This document shows, one piece after another, positions 58,858 through 64,000 of a DNA stretch of 64,000 bases. Source of the stretch: Pelomonas sp. CA6 (GTDB lineage Bacteria > Pseudomonadota > Gammaproteobacteria > Burkholderiales > Burkholderiaceae_C); NCBI RefSeq assembly GCF_022549225.1, contig NZ_JAKZFD010000002.1, positions 248,001-312,000 on the forward strand, given 5' to 3'. The position numbers were made by a program, and so were the translations under genes. The number at the start of each line of letters is the position of its first letter. The stretch's first letter is position 1. The notes under the pieces are model-generated. The model was not told the DNA's origin, ran no database searches, and worked only from the letters and a program-made list of their open reading frames with translations.

Positions 58858-58918
58858 CTGTACGGGCCGGTGCGAAATGACCCGGTACAGATGGCCGGCG
58901 GACCGACCCATACAGATG
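58858..58918. promoter_or_regulatory. repeat cluster between MocR and DUF2917 genes
   Basis: CTGTAC at 58858-58863 is mirrored by GTACAG at 58885-58890, and TACAGATG occurs twice as a direct repeat (58886-58893 and 58911-58918), 25 bp apart. Combined inverted and direct repeats are usual for MocR-type regulators. The region lies between the divergent starts at 58848 and 59001. Confidence 0.55.
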
Positions 58919-59000
58919 CGCGCCCGGCCGCTCTGTGCGGCTCCGGCTCGCGCGGCGCTGTGTCTGTCGCACCGGCGTCCCGGCGCCCACAGTGAAGGCC

Positions 59001-59309
59001 ATGAACACGCCAGCCCTCGCCCCCCTTCCCACCGCCCCCGCGGCCCGCAGCGGCGCGCCGGACCACCTGCTGGAGCTGCCGCCCGTGGCCCAGGCCGCGC
59101 ACCCGGTGCGGGCGCTGGACTGCGAGCCGGACGGCTGGACCGAGCTGCGCGTGCTGCGCGGCCGGGTCTGGCTCACCCGCGAGGGCTGGCCGCAGGACGT
59201 CTTCCTGGATGCCGGCCAGCACTGGCGCGTCGAGGGCGCGGCGCGGCTGCACCTCAGTGCCGAGGGCGAAAGCGGCGCCCAGCTGGGCGTGCGCCTGCGG
59301 CGCTGGTGA
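59001..59309 (+). CDS. DUF2917 domain protein
   Basis: A 102-residue protein with the compact DUF2917 core LRVLRGRVWLTREGWPQDV and DVFLDAGQHWRVEGAARLHL, a small beta-rich (cupin-like) fold. The function is unknown. DUF2917 genes are often found divergent from MocR-type regulators in Burkholderiales, and here the spacing and repeat cluster suggest that the MocR protein controls it. Confidence 0.85.
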   Translation: MNTPALAPLPTAPAARSGAPDHLLELPPVAQAAHPVRALDCEPDGWTELRVLRGRVWLTREGWPQDVFLDAGQHWRVEGAARLHLSAEGESGAQLGVRLRRW

Positions 59310-59394
59310 GCCCCCGCGGTGGCCGGATGGAGGGGCTGCCGCGATAATGGCGGGTTTTCCGCCGTCCGGGCCGTCTGCCGGCCCCTGCCCCGCC

Positions 59395-61047
<1,653 letters not shown>

Positions 61048-61062
61048 GCGGCGCGGCCGCCA

Positions 61063-61593
61063 TCAGAACCTCAGTTCTGCGCCCAGCAATGTGACCCCGG
61101 AACTGATCTTGGTGTAGCGCTCGTAGCCCAGATTCATCGAGAAGCTGGGCGTGATCGCATAGCTGACGCTCAGGCCGCCGGACAGCGAGGTCCGCGAGCC
61201 CGAAGCGCTCAGATCACGGCTGCGCTCCATCTTCGTGCGCCCCACCCCCAGGCGGGCATTGAGGGCCCACGAATCGCTCAGGGGCATGGAGCCGATCACC
61301 GCCACCCCGAGGTGCGAATCGGGATACTCATAGGACCGGGTCTGGAACATCGGAAAGAGCTCGAAGCTCAGGCTGCGCCAGAAGACTTCCGTCGAGAGGT
61401 TGGCGCTGAAGCGATAACCCAGGTTAAAGCCGAAGGACGGGCTGCTGCCGATGCGGTAGGTTTCGGCGCTGCCGCTCGCGCGGCCAATGGCGAGGCCGGC
61501 ATACACGCCCTCCTGCTTGGCATCGGCGGCCGCGGCCGTCCCCGATGCGACGAGGCCGAGGACGGCCACCCAGCGTTTGCTGTGCAATTTCAT
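61063..61593 (-). CDS. small outer membrane beta-barrel protein
   Basis: A 176-residue protein with a signal peptide (MKLHSKRWVAVLGLVASGTAAAADA), followed by alternating amphipathic strands (GVYAGLAIGRASG, FGFNLGYRFSANLSTEVFW, LSVSYAITPSFSMNLGYERY) and a C-terminal phenylalanine (LLGAELRF), the usual barrel-insertion signal. It resembles the 8-stranded OmpA-like/OmpW-like small barrels. The function is unknown; it may be structural or virulence-related. It converges on prfC. Confidence 0.85.
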   Translation of the reverse strand: MKLHSKRWVAVLGLVASGTAAAADAKQEGVYAGLAIGRASGSAETYRIGSSPSFGFNLGYRFSANLSTEVFWRSLSFELFPMFQTRSYEYPDSHLGVAVIGSMPLSDSWALNARLGVGRTKMERSRDLSASGSRTSLSGGLSVSYAITPSFSMNLGYERYTKISSGVTLLGAELRF

Positions 61594-61769
61594 TCTGTCT
61601 CCCTTGATGATGGATGCGCTCCGCGGTCGGCGGAGCCGGTGGCAGCTTAGCGAGCCGCCCATCGCTTGCGTCAAGCGACACGGCGAGCCAGGGCCAAGGT
61701 CGTGCGCTCTGCGCCCCATCCCCTGCCGGCGAGCGGGACTTGGTCGGAAAGCAGCGCCGTGGAGGCATC

Positions 61770-62933
61770 ATGGACTTCATCCTCAGCCGGGCCCTGTCTA
61801 TGCGACTGCTCCTGATCACCGCCCTCGTCGCCACCATGTTTGCGGCTCGCGCCGCCGAGGCGCCCCCCACCCCGGCGCGGCTGGAACCCGTGGTCACCGG
61901 CCTGGAATCGCCGTGGGCGATGGCCTTTCTGCCCACGGGCCGGCTGTTGATCAGCGAACGCCCCGGACGTCTGCATGTGGCCGCGCCCGGCGGCAAGCCG
62001 GGGCCGGCGCTGCAGGGCGTGCCTGCGGTGGATGCGGGCGGCCAGGGCGGACTGCTGGACCTGGTGCTGGACCGCGAATTCGCGCAGAACCGGCGCCTGT
62101 TCTTCTGCTTCAGCGAGGCCGCGGCCGACGGCAAGACCAATGGCACGGCGCTGGCCAGCGCCCGGCTCAGCGAGGATGAGACGCGCCTGGAGCAGGTCCG
62201 CGTGATCTTCCGCCAGCAGCCCAAGCTCGCGAGCCGGCTGCACTTCGGCTGCCGCATCGTCGAAAGCCGCCAGGGCCTGCTCTACCTGACGCTGGGCGAG
62301 CGCTTCCACGCGATGGACCAGGCCCAGCGCCTGGACAACCACCTGGGCAAGATCCTGCGGCTGCGCAAGGACGGCAGCGTGCCGCCCGACAACCCCTTCG
62401 TCGGGCGCGCGGACGCCCTGCCCGAGATCTGGTCCTACGGCCATCGCAACCCGCAGGGCGCGACGCTGGACGACGCGGACCGGCTGTGGGTGCACGAGCA
62501 CGGCCCGCAGGGCGGCGACGAGCTCAACCTGATCCAGCCCGGCCGCAACTACGGCTGGCCGGTGATCACCTATGGCGAGAACTACGGCGGCGGCAAGATC
62601 GGCGAGGGCATCACCGAGAAGCCCGGCATGGAGCAGCCGCTGCTGCACTGGACGCCGTCCATCGCGCCGTCGGGGCTGGCGCTGCTGCGCAGCGCCCGCT
62701 ATGGCGCGGACTGGCAGGGCAGCTTCTTCATCGGCTCGCTGAAGTTCCGCCACCTGGAGCGCGTGAAGCTGGACCCGCGGACCCTGAAGGTCCAGGCCCG
62801 CGGTCCCGCGCTGCCCGACGTGGGCCGGCTGCGCGACGTGCGCGAGGGCCCGGACGGGCTGCTCTACCTGCTGACCGAAAACCCGGGCCAGGTGCTGCGC
62901 CTGCGCCCCGCGGCCGAGCCCGAGTCGCGCTGA
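61770..62933 (+). CDS. PQQ-dependent aldose sugar dehydrogenase-like protein
   Basis: A 387-residue exported protein with a signal segment (LSMRLLLITALVATMFAARA), then beta-propeller motifs LESPWAMAFLPTGRLLISERPGRL, GGQGGLLDLVLD, YGHRNPQGATLDDADRLWVHEHGPQGGDELNLI and NYGWPVITYG. This is the six-bladed soluble-glucose-dehydrogenase (YliI/Asd) fold using PQQ and calcium. The HEHGPQGGDE segment is a typical cofactor-site region. The ATG at 61770 has GGAGG; 61800 is an alternative start. The sugar oxidised is not known. Confidence 0.9.
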   Translation: MDFILSRALSMRLLLITALVATMFAARAAEAPPTPARLEPVVTGLESPWAMAFLPTGRLLISERPGRLHVAAPGGKPGPALQGVPAVDAGGQGGLLDLVLDREFAQNRRLFFCFSEAAADGKTNGTALASARLSEDETRLEQVRVIFRQQPKLASRLHFGCRIVESRQGLLYLTLGERFHAMDQAQRLDNHLGKILRLRKDGSVPPDNPFVGRADALPEIWSYGHRNPQGATLDDADRLWVHEHGPQGGDELNLIQPGRNYGWPVITYGENYGGGKIGEGITEKPGMEQPLLHWTPSIAPSGLALLRSARYGADWQGSFFIGSLKFRHLERVKLDPRTLKVQARGPALPDVGRLRDVREGPDGLLYLLTENPGQVLRLRPAAEPESR

Positions 62934-62952
62934 CGCGCGCCGGCCGGCCCCC

Positions 62953-63906
62953 TCAGCGCGGCTTGGCGCTGTAGTTGGCCGGCAGCCAGAGATAGCCCTT
63001 GCCGTCCGGCCGCAGCTTGCCGATCCCGGGGAAGGACACGTGGGCCACGGCCACGTAGTAGCCCTGGTCCGCCGCATCGGCATAGGCCTGCTGGCGCTGC
63101 GGCATCGCGGCCTTGGCGTCGGTGTCGAAGGCGATGGTCACGCTGGGGTCGTGGAACTGCACCGCGGCCACATGCATCAGGTCGCCCCAGACGGCCAGTT
63201 TCTGGCCCTTGCTTTCCACCATGTACACGGTGTGGCCGGGCGTGTGGCCGGGCGTGGCGACGGCGCGCAGGCCCGGCAGCAGGTCGGTGTTGCCCTCGAA
63301 AGGCTTGAAGCGGCCGGCATCGACGTACGGCTTCATCGAGCTCATCGCGCCCTGGAAAAAGCCCTTGGCCTCGGCCGGCGCCTTGGCCGCCTGCTCGGCG
63401 CTGAGCCAGAAATCCGCATCGCGCTGGTCGGCGCGCACCACCGCGTTGGGGAAGACCGCCTGGCCGTTCTGCGTCAGGCCGCCGACATGGTCGGGGTGCA
63501 TGTGGGTCAGGTAGATCTCGTCCACCTGCTCCGGCTCGTAGCCCGAGGCGCGCAGATTGGCGACCAGCCGGCCCAGCGTCGGGCCGAACAGCGAGGCGGC
63601 GCCGGTGTCGATCAGCACCAGCTTGCTGCCGGTGTTGACCAGGTAGCCGTTCACCGAGGTCTCCAGCGGCACGCCCAGGTAGGCCTGCTGCAGCGCGCGC
63701 AGCACCTGGCCGGGGCGGCGCTCCTTGAGCAGCTTGTCCACCGGCAGGTCCACCGTGCCGTCGTTCAGCGCGGTGATCTCGAAGTCGCCCAGCATCATGC
63801 GGTAATAGCCCGGCGCCTGCGATTTCTGCTGCGGCGCGCCGGCCTGCGCGAGGGTGGCGCCCCCCAGGGCCAGCGCCAAGGCCAGGGCTGCGAAACGTGC
63901 GGTCAT
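62953..63906 (-). CDS. exported MBL-fold metallo-hydrolase
   Basis: A 317-residue protein with a signal peptide (MTARFAALALALALGGATLAQA), followed by an MBL domain with LIDTGAASLFGPT, the metal-binding HMHPDHVGG, ATPGHTPGHTVYMVE, and GDLMH. It resembles quorum-signal lactonase-like or arylsulfatase-like MBL hydrolases in layout. The periplasmic location and the substrate are not defined. It converges on the sugar dehydrogenase gene; the remaining bases to 64000 show no further gene. Confidence 0.9.
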   Translation of the reverse strand: MTARFAALALALALGGATLAQAGAPQQKSQAPGYYRMMLGDFEITALNDGTVDLPVDKLLKERRPGQVLRALQQAYLGVPLETSVNGYLVNTGSKLVLIDTGAASLFGPTLGRLVANLRASGYEPEQVDEIYLTHMHPDHVGGLTQNGQAVFPNAVVRADQRDADFWLSAEQAAKAPAEAKGFFQGAMSSMKPYVDAGRFKPFEGNTDLLPGLRAVATPGHTPGHTVYMVESKGQKLAVWGDLMHVAAVQFHDPSVTIAFDTDAKAAMPQRQQAYADAADQGYYVAVAHVSFPGIGKLRPDGKGYLWLPANYSAKPR

Positions 63907-64000
63907 GGAAGTTCCCTTTCTTGCCACGGGCTCCCGGGGCCAGGCCTTGCCCGACGCCGCCCGGAAGATCAGCGCCGCAGCATAGCGGCCGCCCGCCATT

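Overview
The window is about 70% GC chromosomal DNA with dense, nearly uniform gene packing. The family content (ECF41 sigma system, MocR/DUF2917 pair, FmdA/AmiS amide genes, PEP-CTERM protein, Aer-type chemoreceptor, long-type ArgG, OxyR/catalase/Dps) points to a betaproteobacterium of the order Burkholderiales, most like the Roseateles/Pelomonas/Rubrivivax group. This placement is inference from gene families and composition. No rRNA, tRNA or CRISPR array was found.

Layout. 0-10.4 kb: housekeeping and small-molecule genes (Old Yellow Enzyme reductase, beta-helix protein, rlmJ-NUDIX pair, reductase/LysR divergent pair, tgt, a PEP-CTERM protein, a YigZ-family protein, argG with a strong terminator). 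10.4-13.4 kb: a five-gene minus-strand operon around an ECF41 sigma factor, carrying two matching ECF41-type promoters (TGTCACA-N16-CGTC), one before the first gene and one inside the 3' end of the sigma gene. 13.5-17.5 kb: a periplasmic binding protein and an amide-utilisation cluster (two FmdB-like zinc ribbons, formamidase, AmiS/UreI channel). 17.5-23.8 kb: a sensory block with an NCS1 permease fused through a cysteine-rich segment to a histidine kinase, its overlapping response regulator with a degenerate EAL domain, a divergent LuxR-type regulator and an XRE-type regulator. 23.9-28.5 kb: an amidohydrolase, a DauA-like D-amino-acid dehydrogenase and the dgcN-dgcA D-glutamate pathway.

28.5-32.7 kb is the accessory part: a decayed serine-hydrolase N-terminus, a collapsed IS3-family element with both terminal repeats, a strikingly AT-rich gene for a predicted exported protein of unknown function, a GNAT enzyme, and an unknown protein divergent from a small XRE regulator with palindromic operators. 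32.8-46.7 kb returns to core genes (MFS-acyltransferase fusion, queA, TraR/DksA-like protein, class-V aminotransferase, recG, membrane serine hydrolase, phoD, two lipoprotein cyclophilins, panC-panB). 46.8-52.5 kb is an oxidative-stress neighbourhood (oxyR, LysE exporter, catalase, Aer-type receptor, dps). 52.5-57.4 kb is a TolC-HlyD-permease-permease export operon without an ATPase gene. 57.4-64 kb holds a MocR regulator with DUF2917 partner, prfC, a small outer-membrane barrel, a PQQ-type sugar dehydrogenase and an exported metallo-beta-lactamase-fold hydrolase.

The least ordinary systems are the two-promoter ECF41 operon, the transporter-kinase/degenerate-EAL two-component system next to amide genes, and the AT-rich island gene. 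No clearly unprecedented enzyme machine is visible.
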